Shown piece by piece: positions 22,703-31,402 of a stretch of 37,505 nucleotides of DNA. The DNA comes from Comamonadaceae bacterium (GTDB lineage: Bacteria; Pseudomonadota; Gammaproteobacteria; Burkholderiales; Burkholderiaceae_C). The notes beneath the pieces were generated by a model. That model saw only the letters and a program-made list of their open reading frames with translations. It did no database searches and had not been told where the DNA came from. Position 1 is the first letter of the stretch, and each line of letters opens with the position of its first letter. Where the stretch lies: the NCBI GenBank assembly GCA_947450645.1, contig CANFWH010000020.1, positions 1 to 37,505 of the forward strand, read 5' to 3'. Made by a program: the position numbers and the translations under genes.

Positions 22703-25264
22703 ATGCCCGTTAAAGAAGCCACTGCTCGCATCAAAATCAACAAGCTATTAGAGGCGGCTGGCTGGCGTTTCTTCGATGATGCAGCGGGCGCGGCCAACAT
22801 CCAACTAGAGCCACAGGTCAAACTAAAAACTGGGGACCTTGACGCGCTCGGACAAGATTTTGAACGCTCGTCTCGTGGGTTTATTGATTTTTTATTGCTG
22901 AACGAAAAAGGTTTTCCTTTCATCGTTTTAGAAGCCAAGGCAGAAGATAAAAATCCACTGGTGGGCAAAGAGCAAGCGCGCAAATACGCCAAATCGGCAG
23001 GTGTCAATTGCCGCTTCATCATTTTGTCCAACGGCAACCTTCATTATTTTTGGGACTTGGAGCGCGGCGATCCGTACATCATTACAGCCTTCCCAAGCCC
23101 TGTATCAGTAGCGGGCTTTCAAAAAACCAAACCCGATACCAGCCGCCTTGTCTCTGAGGTGGTGGACAGCGACTACGTTGCCCTCACGCAAATGCCGCAC
23201 TATGCGGCGCAAGCGGCTTGGAAAAATGTGGATGAACGCCCGAAATTTGAAGTTGAGAACAAGCTGCGCTTTTTGCGCCCGTATCAGTTGAAAGCCGTCG
23301 CTGCTCTGCAAGCTGCAGTGCAAAGCGGTAAAGACCGCTTCTTGTTTGAAATGGCAACGGGTACAGGTAAAACGCTGACAGCGGCAGCCATCATCAAACT
23401 CTTTTTACGCACGGGTAATGCACAGCGCGTACTGTTTTTGGTGGACAGATTAGAGCTAGAAGACCAAGCGCAAAAAGCATTTGTTAGCACGCTCAAAAAC
23501 AGTTTCAAAAGTGTGATCTACAAAGAGAACCGTGACGACTGGCGGCACGCTGAAATTGTGGTCACCACCGTTCAGTCTTTGCTGTTCAACAACAAATACC
23601 AAAAACTGTTTTCACCTACCGATTTTGATTTGGTTATCTCCGACGAAGCGCACCGCTCCATTGGCGGCAACGCTCGCGCGGTGTTCAATTACTTTGTGGG
23701 GTTCAAGCTGGGGCTCACCGCCACACCTCGCGATTACCTTAAAAACCTGAAAAATTTGAATGAGGCACCTGCGCCAAGCCACAGCCAGCATGACCTAGAG
23801 CGACGTTTACTACTCGACACCTACCGCACGTTTGGTTGCGAAGATGGAACGCCCACCTTCCGCTACTCATTGCTGGATGGTGTGAAGGATGGGTATCTCA
23901 TTAACCCCACTGTCGTCGATGCACGTAGTTCCATCACCACGCAATTGCTGTCTGAACAAGGGCTGACGGTTGAAATCAAAGGCGACGAGGGCAACACCCA
24001 AACGGATACCTTCAAACAACGCGAGTTTGAGAAACGCTTCTTCTCTGAAACTACCAACCAGTTGCTGTGCAAAACTTTTTTAGAAAACGCCTTGCGTGAC
24101 CCTGTCAGTGGTGAGATTGGCAAATCCATCGTCTTTGCCGTCAGCCAAAACCATGCCGCCAAGCTCACGCAAATTTTGAACGAAATGGCGGCTCGGATGT
24201 TTCCCGCCAAGTACCAATCGGACTTTGCGGTTCAGGTCACGTCACTCATTCCAGATGCACAGCAGTTCACCATTAACTTCACCAATAACAACTTGCTGGG
24301 TTCGGCTAATTTCAATGCGCTCTACAAAACCAGCAAAGCCCGTGTGTGCGTGACGGTGGGGATGATGACCACGGGCTACGACTGCCCCGATTTGCTCAAC
24401 CTTGGGCTCTTCCGTCCCATTTTTTCACCGACTGACTTCATTCAAATCAAAGGGCGCGGCACGCGCAAACACAACTTTTTAGAACAGCTCTTTGATGACG
24501 ATTTAAAGGCAGCTATTGCGGCGCCGCAAAAAACCTTTTACAAACTGTTTGATTTTTTTGCCAACTGCGAATACTTTGAAGAAGAGTTCAAATACGACGA
24601 AGTGCTCAAACTGCCAAAGCCCAAAACTCAAGGTTCTGGACAAGGCACAGGCGGGGGAGAAGGTCCAGAGCCACCAACGCACCAAACCTACGAAAACCAG
24701 ACCCCTGACTACCTCCATGAAATCAATGAGGAGGTCATTGGTTATCAAGGCATGAAGATTGACCGCATGTTCTATGACAAGTTTGAGGACACCGCGCGGG
24801 CAGACAAAACGCTGCAAGCCGCGGTATCGGCTCAGCAGTGGGAGCTGGCTGAGGACTACATCAAACGAGAAATTGCCGATAAGCCAAACGAGTTCTTCAA
24901 CCTAGACAAACTGCGCCGCGCCGCAGGTGTGGACAGACGCCTGTCGTGGCGCGAGGTGCTAGAGAAAGCCTTTGGGCTGATCGACCACCACAAAAGCACC
25001 GACGAGTTACTGGAAGAGGAGTTCTCCAAGTTTGTGAGTGACGTGCAACCCAGCGAGTGGAGTAGCATCCCTGCACTCAAAAACTACTTCAAAGCCTACG
25101 CCACCAGCGACCATGTGCGACACATCGTCAAGCATCAAAGCTACGCCGACTTTGCGACCTATCAGCCGTTTTCTAGCAAAGACTTTCGGGCAGTGCCCGA
25201 GACGTATCGCCAGCTCATCCCGAGCTACATCAAAGACTACGTGTCTCTCAATCAATTTTTGTAA
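22703..25264 (+). CDS. hsdR: Type I restriction enzyme R subunit (HsdR)
   Basis: An 853-aa motor-nuclease. Its open frame extends upstream through higA, but ATG 22703 (MPVKEATARIKINKLLE) fits the family start. The PD-(D/E)xK nuclease has D62, E77-A-K79 and the QxxxY motif at 91-95. The SF2 helicase has Walker A ATGTGKT 218-224, DEAH 314-317, LTATP 338-342 and the late motifs TTGYDCPDL and QIKGRGTR. The C-terminal part is the helical HsdM-contact domain. It would cleave unmethylated DNA after ATP-driven translocation, together with the HsdMS fusion. Confidence 0.95.
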   Translation: MPVKEATARIKINKLLEAAGWRFFDDAAGAANIQLEPQVKLKTGDLDALGQDFERSSRGFIDFLLLNEKGFPFIVLEAKAEDKNPLVGKEQARKYAKSAGVNCRFIILSNGNLHYFWDLERGDPYIITAFPSPVSVAGFQKTKPDTSRLVSEVVDSDYVALTQMPHYAAQAAWKNVDERPKFEVENKLRFLRPYQLKAVAALQAAVQSGKDRFLFEMATGTGKTLTAAAIIKLFLRTGNAQRVLFLVDRLELEDQAQKAFVSTLKNSFKSVIYKENRDDWRHAEIVVTTVQSLLFNNKYQKLFSPTDFDLVISDEAHRSIGGNARAVFNYFVGFKLGLTATPRDYLKNLKNLNEAPAPSHSQHDLERRLLLDTYRTFGCEDGTPTFRYSLLDGVKDGYLINPTVVDARSSITTQLLSEQGLTVEIKGDEGNTQTDTFKQREFEKRFFSETTNQLLCKTFLENALRDPVSGEIGKSIVFAVSQNHAAKLTQILNEMAARMFPAKYQSDFAVQVTSLIPDAQQFTINFTNNNLLGSANFNALYKTSKARVCVTVGMMTTGYDCPDLLNLGLFRPIFSPTDFIQIKGRGTRKHNFLEQLFDDDLKAAIAAPQKTFYKLFDFFANCEYFEEEFKYDEVLKLPKPKTQGSGQGTGGGEGPEPPTHQTYENQTPDYLHEINEEVIGYQGMKIDRMFYDKFEDTARADKTLQAAVSAQQWELAEDYIKREIADKPNEFFNLDKLRRAAGVDRRLSWREVLEKAFGLIDHHKSTDELLEEEFSKFVSDVQPSEWSSIPALKNYFKAYATSDHVRHIVKHQSYADFATYQPFSSKDFRAVPETYRQLIPSYIKDYVSLNQFL

Positions 25265-25286
25265 TCTCTACTGCTAAATTTTCCAC

Positions 25287-27794
25287 ATGTTAGACACCGA
25301 CACCAAACGCCGCATTGATACGGCACGCGACATCTTGGTTGGCAAAGTGCCCGACCCCAAAAGCCAAGTCGAGCAAATCACCATCGCGCTGATCTACAAG
25401 TTCATGGACGACATGGATGCTGAGTCCGAAGAGCTGGGCGGCAAGCGCACGTTCTTTGCAGGTGAGTACGTGAAATACGGCTGGGCAAAGCTGATGGCCG
25501 TAGGCATTGAAGGGCACGAAATGCTAGGGCTGTACGCCGAGGGCATTGCGCGGATGCCAGAGAACATGGGCATTCCGCAACTCTTTCGCGATATTTTTAA
25601 GAACGCTTACCTGCCCTACCGCGATCCCGAGACACTCAAAAGCTTTTTAAAAATCATCAATGAATTTAGCTACGACCACAGCGAGCGATTGGGCGATGCG
25701 TTTGAGTATTTGCTCTCGGTGCTAGGCAGTCAAGGCGATGCGGGGCAGTTCCGCACGCCGCGCCACATCATCGACTTTATGGTGGAGGTGATGCAGCCAA
25801 GGCTTGGCGAAGTGGTGCTAGACCCTGCCTGCGGCACGGCAGGCTTTTTAATTTCTGCCTACAAACATATTTTGCAAAAGAGCGTGGACGACAAGGGCGT
25901 GTCCACACTCACGCCGAATGCGAGGAAAAAACTAGCCACCAACTTCAAAGGCTACGACATCTCGCCCGACATGGTGCGCCTGTCCCGCGCCAACCTCTAT
26001 CTGCATGGATTTTTAGAGCCGCAGATTTACGAGTACGACACGCTGACGAGTGACGAGCGCTGGAACGAGAGCGCCGACGTGGTGCTAGCCAACCCGCCCT
26101 TCATGTCGCCCAAGGGCGGCATCAAACCACACAAACGCTTTTCCATTCAAGCCAAACGCAGCGAAGTGCTGTTTGTGGACTACATCGCCGAACACCTGAG
26201 CCCACAAGGCCGCGCAGCCATCATCGTGCCCGAAGGCATCATCTTCCAAAGCCAAGGCGCGTACAAAGACCTGCGCAAAATGCTGGTCGAAAACTCGCTA
26301 GTCGCAGTCATCTCTTTGCCAGCAGGCGTATTCCAGCCTTACTCGGGCGTGAAGACCTCGATCTTGATTTTGGATAAGACGCTTGCCAAACAAGCCGAGG
26401 GAATCGCTTTCTTCAAAATTGAAAACGACGGCTTCGGCCTAGGGGCACAGCGCCGCGCGATTGCTAAAAACGATTTGCCAAACGTCGAAAAGGCGCTAGG
26501 CCAATACCTGCAAGGCTTGCGGGCTAATAATGGCCTGCAAGCCTTATCTGATATGGCTTCCGAGCATGGCATGGTGGTCAACAAAGACAAGATTGCTTTG
26601 AGCGGCGATTACAACTTGAGTGGGGAACGGTATCGGGAAAGCACTGCTAGCACGTCATCTTTTCCGCTAGTGCCACTGACTGAGATTTGTTTATTGCAAC
26701 GAGGCCTGTCCTACACAACCCCAGAACTAGGCGAAGTAAACAATGGTGTACCTTTCTACAACCTTAAATCTATCAAGCGCCAGGGCACCCCACAGCAAAG
26801 CGACTTCAAATATTTTGTTGGAGAAATCAAAGACAAACATTTTGTCGCTACTGACGATATTTTGATTGCGCTTACAGATCTAACGCCAACCTCCGAGTTG
26901 ATTGGTTCACCAAAACTCATTACAGATTCGATCAAAGCCGCGTATTCAGCCGATTTAGGTAAGCTTGTTTTCAAAACCGAAAGCGTGCAGCCAAGGTTTG
27001 TCTATCACCTCTTGCGCTCGAAGCATTACCGCGATTACATCGTGACCTATTCAAGTGGGGCAAATGTCAAACATCTTCAATCAGATGGCTTCTATGCTTT
27101 GCAAATCCCCCTCCCCCCACTAGACATCCAAAAACAAATCGTGGCGGAGATTGAGGGTTATCAAAAAGTCATCGACGGCGCAAGAGCTGTGGTGGACAAC
27201 TACCGTCCACGGATTGATGTGCAGGCGGATTGGCCTATGGTGGCGTTGGGGGAGGTTTGCTCTACATCTTCAGGAGGAACACCCTTGAGAGGTCAAGCTG
27301 CTTATTATGAAAATGGAAAAATTCCATGGCTTCGCAGCGGTGAAGTCGCACAAGGTGAAGTCTTTCACTCTGAGCTGTTTATTACGGAAGCAGGGCTAAA
27401 GAATTCGTCCGCAAAACTATTTCCAAAAAATACGGTACTCATTGCCATGTATGGAGCCACAGCAGGCGAAATAGGTATTCTTCGTTTCGAGTCTGCAACC
27501 AATCAAGCTGTATGTGGCTTAACGCCAAACGAAATGCTTTCTCCCGATTTTCTTCATCACTTTTTAAAGACCATTAAGTTTGAGCTAGTCCGTTTAGCTG
27601 GTGGTGGCGCTCAGCCCAACATTTCTCAAAAAATAATTCGTGAGTTCAAAATCCCTCTCCCACCCCTCCCCATCCAACAATCCATAGTCGCCGAGATTGA
27701 AGCGGAGCAGGGGCTGGTTGCCGCTAACCGCGAGTTGATTGTGCGGTTTGAGAAAAAGATTGCAGCGGTGTTGGCTCGGGTTTGGGGGGAGTGA
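25287..27794 (+). CDS. HsdM-HsdS fusion: type I methyltransferase with specificity domains
   Basis: An 835-aa protein. Residues about 1-450 are an N6-adenine methyltransferase: an HsdM helical N-terminus, SAM motif DPACGTAGF 179-187 and catalytic NPPF 269-272. Residues about 458-835 are a full HsdS: a first target-recognition domain, then conserved helix IPLPPLDIQKQIVAEIEGYQ (about 607-626), a second domain beginning WPMVALGEVCSTSSGGTPLRG, and a second helix IPLPPLPIQQSIVAEIE near the C-terminus. M and S are normally separate genes; here no stop separates them. The two recognition domains imply a bipartite target. It follows hsdR after 22 bases. Confidence 0.93.
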   Translation: MLDTDTKRRIDTARDILVGKVPDPKSQVEQITIALIYKFMDDMDAESEELGGKRTFFAGEYVKYGWAKLMAVGIEGHEMLGLYAEGIARMPENMGIPQLFRDIFKNAYLPYRDPETLKSFLKIINEFSYDHSERLGDAFEYLLSVLGSQGDAGQFRTPRHIIDFMVEVMQPRLGEVVLDPACGTAGFLISAYKHILQKSVDDKGVSTLTPNARKKLATNFKGYDISPDMVRLSRANLYLHGFLEPQIYEYDTLTSDERWNESADVVLANPPFMSPKGGIKPHKRFSIQAKRSEVLFVDYIAEHLSPQGRAAIIVPEGIIFQSQGAYKDLRKMLVENSLVAVISLPAGVFQPYSGVKTSILILDKTLAKQAEGIAFFKIENDGFGLGAQRRAIAKNDLPNVEKALGQYLQGLRANNGLQALSDMASEHGMVVNKDKIALSGDYNLSGERYRESTASTSSFPLVPLTEICLLQRGLSYTTPELGEVNNGVPFYNLKSIKRQGTPQQSDFKYFVGEIKDKHFVATDDILIALTDLTPTSELIGSPKLITDSIKAAYSADLGKLVFKTESVQPRFVYHLLRSKHYRDYIVTYSSGANVKHLQSDGFYALQIPLPPLDIQKQIVAEIEGYQKVIDGARAVVDNYRPRIDVQADWPMVALGEVCSTSSGGTPLRGQAAYYENGKIPWLRSGEVAQGEVFHSELFITEAGLKNSSAKLFPKNTVLIAMYGATAGEIGILRFESATNQAVCGLTPNEMLSPDFLHHFLKTIKFELVRLAGGGAQPNISQKIIREFKIPLPPLPIQQSIVAEIEAEQGLVAANRELIVRFEKKIAAVLARVWGE

Positions 27795-27797
27795 TCG

Positions 27798-27836
27798 AAC
27801 GTTTTCCTGACGTCAGGAAAACGTTACGCTAACGTT
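27798..27836. promoter_or_regulatory. 28-bp perfect palindrome and phased AACGTT boxes upstream of dinD
   Basis: The 14-base arms AACGTTTTCCTGAC and GTCAGGAAAACGTT (27798-27825) form a perfect palindrome starting three bases after the hsdMS stop. AACGTTA-CGC-TAACGTT (27820-27836) overlaps it. The hexamer AACGTT occurs at 27798, 27820 and 27831, spaced 22 and 11 bases. No T run follows directly, so an operator for dinD is as likely as a terminator. Confidence 0.75.
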
Positions 27837-27857
27837 TATTTTTGAAAGATTCGGAAT

Positions 27858-28706
27858 ATGAAAACAGAAATTATTGAATCACTAACCAACTCTTTTGAAG
27901 AGCAAACGCAACGCACCGACTCTGGCGTGGAGTATTGGCTTGGGCGTAGCTTGCAAACTTTGCTTGGTTACGGTAAATGGGAAAATTTTCAAAACGTATT
28001 GGCGAAAGCTCAAACGGCTTGCGAAGGCGCTGGGCACAAGGTGTCTGATCATTTTGTTGACGTCAATAAAACGATCCCCATGCCTAATGGTGCGGCGAAA
28101 GAAGTTGCCGACCTCATGCTCACGCGCTTTGCTTGCTACCTCGTCGCACAAAACGGCGACCCTAAGAAGCGCGAAATTGCTTTCGCGCAAACTTACTTTG
28201 CCGTTCAAACGCGTAAGTCGGAGCTGATTGAGCAGCGCTTGCTGGAAGCCGAGCGCGTGGCGGCGCGTAAGAAATTAACTGTTTCTGAGAAAGCTCTTTC
28301 GCAAACCATTTTTGAGCAAACGGGCGATACGCAAAGCTTTGCACTGATTCGCAGCAAGGGAGACTCTGCTCTTTTTGGCAAGTCCACACAGGCCATGAAG
28401 GCGCATTGGCAAGTGCCCGAGAGTCGCCCGCTAGCAGACTTTGCGCCGACGATTATTTTGAAGGCGAAGGATTTTGCGACCGAGATCACCAACTTCAATG
28501 CACGGCAGCACGCGATGCGGGACGAGCGAACCATTTCTAACGAGCACATCACGAACAATGAAGCGGTGCGCAACACGCTACTAGAGCGCGGCATTCGGCC
28601 TGAAAGCCTTGCGCCTGTGGAGGATGTAAAGAAGGTGGAACGCCGTTTGAGTTCTAGCGATAAACAGGCGCAGAAGAAGCCAGCAGCTCTTCCAAAATCT
28701 AGCTAA
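27858..28706 (+). CDS. dinD: DNA damage-inducible protein D-like (DinD)
   Basis: A 282-aa protein. The N-terminal half is Bro-N/KilA-like: SGVEYWLGRSLQTLLGYGKWENFQNVLAKAQTAC, then HFVDVNKTI and LTRFACYLVAQNGDPKKREIAFAQTYFAVQTRK, the DinD hallmark stretches. The C-terminal half includes EITNFNARQHAMRDERTISNEHITNNEAVRNTLLERGI, also family-typical. E. coli DinD is SOS-induced and inhibits RecA strand exchange; no LexA box (CTGT-N8-ACAG) is visible here. DinD-like genes are often found beside type I restriction systems, as here, 63 bases after hsdMS. Confidence 0.9.
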   Translation: MKTEIIESLTNSFEEQTQRTDSGVEYWLGRSLQTLLGYGKWENFQNVLAKAQTACEGAGHKVSDHFVDVNKTIPMPNGAAKEVADLMLTRFACYLVAQNGDPKKREIAFAQTYFAVQTRKSELIEQRLLEAERVAARKKLTVSEKALSQTIFEQTGDTQSFALIRSKGDSALFGKSTQAMKAHWQVPESRPLADFAPTIILKAKDFATEITNFNARQHAMRDERTISNEHITNNEAVRNTLLERGIRPESLAPVEDVKKVERRLSSSDKQAQKKPAALPKSS

Positions 28707-28718
28707 TCCATCGGATAC

Positions 28719-29228
28719 ATGACCTTCCTCGACAAACTACGTGGCGACAAGATGCCCATCCCGCCCCGAGCGCGGGGGCGTGCGATTGCGCTGGCGTGGC
28801 TGGGTTGTTTGATTGCGGTGGGGCTCTTGGCTTGGCTGCACTCACACGGACAGCGGGCGATTTTGATTGCGCCGTTTGGCGCGTCATGCCTCTTGGTGTT
28901 TGGCTTTCCTGATGGATTTTTTTCGCAGCCGCGTAATGTTGTGGGTGGGCATTTGCTGAGCTCGCTGATTGGCTTGCTTTGCTTGCGCTTGCTGGGGCCC
29001 GCATGGTGGGCGATGGCGCTTGCGGTCGCGACGGCGGTGGCCGTGATGCTGTGGCTGCGAGTGGTGCATCCGCCTGCGGGGGCGAATCCGATCATCATTT
29101 TTATGACGCAGCCTAGCTGGGATTTTTTGCTCTATCCCACGCTGACTGGGGCTTTGCTGATTGTGGTGGTAGCGTTGATCTTCCACAACGCCACGCGTGG
29201 CGAGTTGCGATACCCAAAATACTGGTAG
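28719..29228 (+). CDS. HPP family membrane protein
   Basis: A 169-aa integral membrane protein with four hydrophobic segments (about 24-41, 47-65, 77-110 and 137-157). The family signature VHPPAGANPI is at about residues 115-124, and SQPRNVVGGH at about 69-78. HPP proteins have been linked to nitrite transport in plastids and cyanobacteria; the bacterial role is largely unknown. It begins 12 bases after dinD and precedes the flavoprotein gene by 17 bases. An internal start at Met12 (MPIPPRARG) is possible. Confidence 0.9.
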   Translation: MTFLDKLRGDKMPIPPRARGRAIALAWLGCLIAVGLLAWLHSHGQRAILIAPFGASCLLVFGFPDGFFSQPRNVVGGHLLSSLIGLLCLRLLGPAWWAMALAVATAVAVMLWLRVVHPPAGANPIIIFMTQPSWDFLLYPTLTGALLIVVVALIFHNATRGELRYPKYW

Positions 29229-29245
29229 CGAAGTATTGGTAACTA

Positions 29246-30508
29246 ATGGCAACTACTGAACATTACGATGTGATCGTCATTGGCGGCGGCGCATCGGGAC
29301 TCTTGTGCGCTATCACAGCGGGGCAGCGCGGAAGGCGCGTGTTGGTGCTGGAGAGTAGCAACAAGGTAGGTAAGAAAATTTTGATGTCAGGCGGTGGGCG
29401 CTGCAACTTCACCAATTTGGATGTGCTGCCCAAAAACTTTATTTCGAACAACCCGCGCTTTTGCATTTCGGCACTCAAGCGCTACACGCAGTGGGACTTT
29501 ATTGCGCTGGTGGAGAAATACAAAATCCCCTACGCCGAGCGTGATCTTGGCAAGCTATTTTGTTTGGATTCGGCAAAAGACATTTTGAATATGTTGCTGG
29601 CCGAATGCGATGCCGCTGGCGTGACGATTCGAACGGATTGCAAGATTTCAACCATAGACTCTCTCGCAGGCCAAGCGCAGCAAGGCTTGCAGGCACGATA
29701 TGCCATCAAGACCAATCTGGATAAGGCTTCTGAAGCATCGACTGGTTTTACTTGTGAATCTTTGGTGGTGGCGTGCGGCGGCTTGTCGATTCCAACGATG
29801 GGCGCGTCTGGCTTTGGTTACGACATCGCGCGGCAGTTTGGGCACACGGTGTTGCCGACTCGTGCTGGCCTCGTACCATTTACGTTTAGCGACAAGTTCA
29901 AGGATGTGTCGGAGCGTTTGTCTGGCTTGGCCGTGGATGCGGATTTATCGTGCGAGGGTGCGTCTTTCAATGAGGCCGTGCTCTTCACGCATCGAGGACT
30001 CTCAGGGCCTGCGGCTTTGCAACTATCGAACTACTGGATCGTTGGTGAAGCGATTGTTTTGAATTTATTTCCAACCGAGAGCGAGGCTGAATTACTGGAC
30101 TGGCTGCTCTCGCTTAAGCGCACGCACCCCAAGTCGCTGCTACGCACCTTGCTCGCCGAGCATCCCACTGTGCGACTGGCAAAAAGTTTGGTGTTGGAAT
30201 TGCAGGTTGAGCTGTGGGAGAAGCACGCGGACACAGCCCTCGCGCAGATACCAGACACTGCGCTAGCCCTTATCGGGCGTGGCCTGCAGGCATGGCAGCA
30301 AAAGCCATCGGGTACGGAAGGCTACCGCACAGCGGAGGTGACTTTGGGCGGCGTCGATACTACTGAGCTGTCGTCTAAGACGATGGAGTCGAACCTCCAA
30401 GCAGGGCTTTATTTTGTGGGCGAAGTGGTCGATGTCTCGGGGCACTTGGGCGGCTACAACTTTCAGTGGGCGTGGGCGAGTGGACACGCAGCAGGTGAAG
30501 TTGTGTAA
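29246..30508 (+). CDS. NAD(P)/FAD-dependent oxidoreductase, YhiN/HI0933 family
   Basis: A 420-aa flavoprotein. The FAD-binding motif GGGASG is at 13-18, and the family block KVGKKILMSGGGRCNFTN follows at about 41-58. VACGGLSIPTMGASGFGYDIARQFGH (about 176-200) and the C-terminal GEVVDVSGHLGGYNFQWAWASGHAAG (about 390-415) are HI0933-type hallmarks, the latter closing the FAD site. The physiological reaction is not known. No clear ribosome site precedes the ATG. Confidence 0.92.
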   Translation: MATTEHYDVIVIGGGASGLLCAITAGQRGRRVLVLESSNKVGKKILMSGGGRCNFTNLDVLPKNFISNNPRFCISALKRYTQWDFIALVEKYKIPYAERDLGKLFCLDSAKDILNMLLAECDAAGVTIRTDCKISTIDSLAGQAQQGLQARYAIKTNLDKASEASTGFTCESLVVACGGLSIPTMGASGFGYDIARQFGHTVLPTRAGLVPFTFSDKFKDVSERLSGLAVDADLSCEGASFNEAVLFTHRGLSGPAALQLSNYWIVGEAIVLNLFPTESEAELLDWLLSLKRTHPKSLLRTLLAEHPTVRLAKSLVLELQVELWEKHADTALAQIPDTALALIGRGLQAWQQKPSGTEGYRTAEVTLGGVDTTELSSKTMESNLQAGLYFVGEVVDVSGHLGGYNFQWAWASGHAAGEVV

Positions 30509-30613
30509 AGGCTTGATATTTGAGTCGCCAACTGGTCAGCTTACGTACTATCCCTATCAAGCTAAACAAGTTCACGGGTTAGCATCGGCTCAATCGTTTT
30601 TGGAGAGCCATTC

Positions 30614-31402
30614 TTGTCATTATTGTCTGTCGCCCCCATTCTTGACATCCAAGGTCTTTGCAAGGAATTTCATGGCTTTGCCGCCGTGAGCGATGTCACA
30701 CTGCAAATCAAGCGCGGGGACATCCATGCGCTGATTGGCCCTAACGGCGCGGGCAAGACGACGTTGTTCAATTTGCTCACAGGCTTTTTAAAACCCACAC
30801 GCGGCAGCATCATTTACCAAAGCACGGACATCGCCAAGATTAAAAACGCGGCGGACATTGCGCTGCGCGGTATGGTGCGGTCGTTTCAAATTTCGGCGGT
30901 CTTTCCGCACATGACAGTGCTAGAGAACGTGCGTGTGGCCTTGCAGCAAAAAGAAAAAGTGTCTTTCAAATTTTGGCAATCGGACCGCTCGCTGCACCAT
31001 CTGCATGATCGCGCTCGCGAGCTTTTGGCCGAGGTGGATCTCACAGATTTTGAAAGCGAGCTCGCGGTCAATCTTCCTTACGGGCGCAAACGTGCGTTAG
31101 AGCTTGCTACCACGCTGGCGCTTGAGCCTGAGCTGATGCTGCTCGATGAACCCACACAGGGCATGGGACACGAAGACGTGGATCGCGTGACTCAACTCAT
31201 TAAAAAAGTATCGAGCGGTCGCACTGTGCTGATGGTGGAACACAACATGAATGTCGTGTCATCCATTGCAGACCGCATTACTGTTTTGCAACGCGGCAAT
31301 GTAATTGCTGACGGCACCTACGCCGAAGTTTCGACCAATCCACTGGTGATGGAAGCCTACATGGGCACGACGGATGCTGTGCTTGCAGGAGCGCACGCAT
31401 GA
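30614..31402 (+). CDS. livG: Liv-type ABC transporter ATP-binding protein LivG (second cassette)
   Basis: A 262-aa ATPase beginning at a TTG codon with GGAGAG six bases upstream; no ATG fits. Walker A GPNGAGKTT is at about 39-47, SFQISAVFPHMTVLENVRVAL is the LivG Q-loop region, the signature is degenerate (LPYGRKRALE), and Walker B is LMLLDEPTQGM. It heads the second Liv cassette and overlaps livF by four bases. Unlike the first cassette, the ATPase genes come before the binding protein. Confidence 0.92.
   Translation: MSLLSVAPILDIQGLCKEFHGFAAVSDVTLQIKRGDIHALIGPNGAGKTTLFNLLTGFLKPTRGSIIYQSTDIAKIKNAADIALRGMVRSFQISAVFPHMTVLENVRVALQQKEKVSFKFWQSDRSLHHLHDRARELLAEVDLTDFESELAVNLPYGRKRALELATTLALEPELMLLDEPTQGMGHEDVDRVTQLIKKVSSGRTVLMVEHNMNVVSSIADRITVLQRGNVIADGTYAEVSTNPLVMEAYMGTTDAVLAGAHA

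Noticed and set aside
27795-27857. LexA box for dinD
   Set aside because: No CTGT-N8-ACAG sequence is present; the palindrome with a CCTGACGTCAGG centre does not match.
30509-30613. Promoter for the second Liv cassette
   Set aside because: TTGATA at about 30512 and TACTAT near 30546 are too far apart (about 27 bases), so I could not support a promoter.
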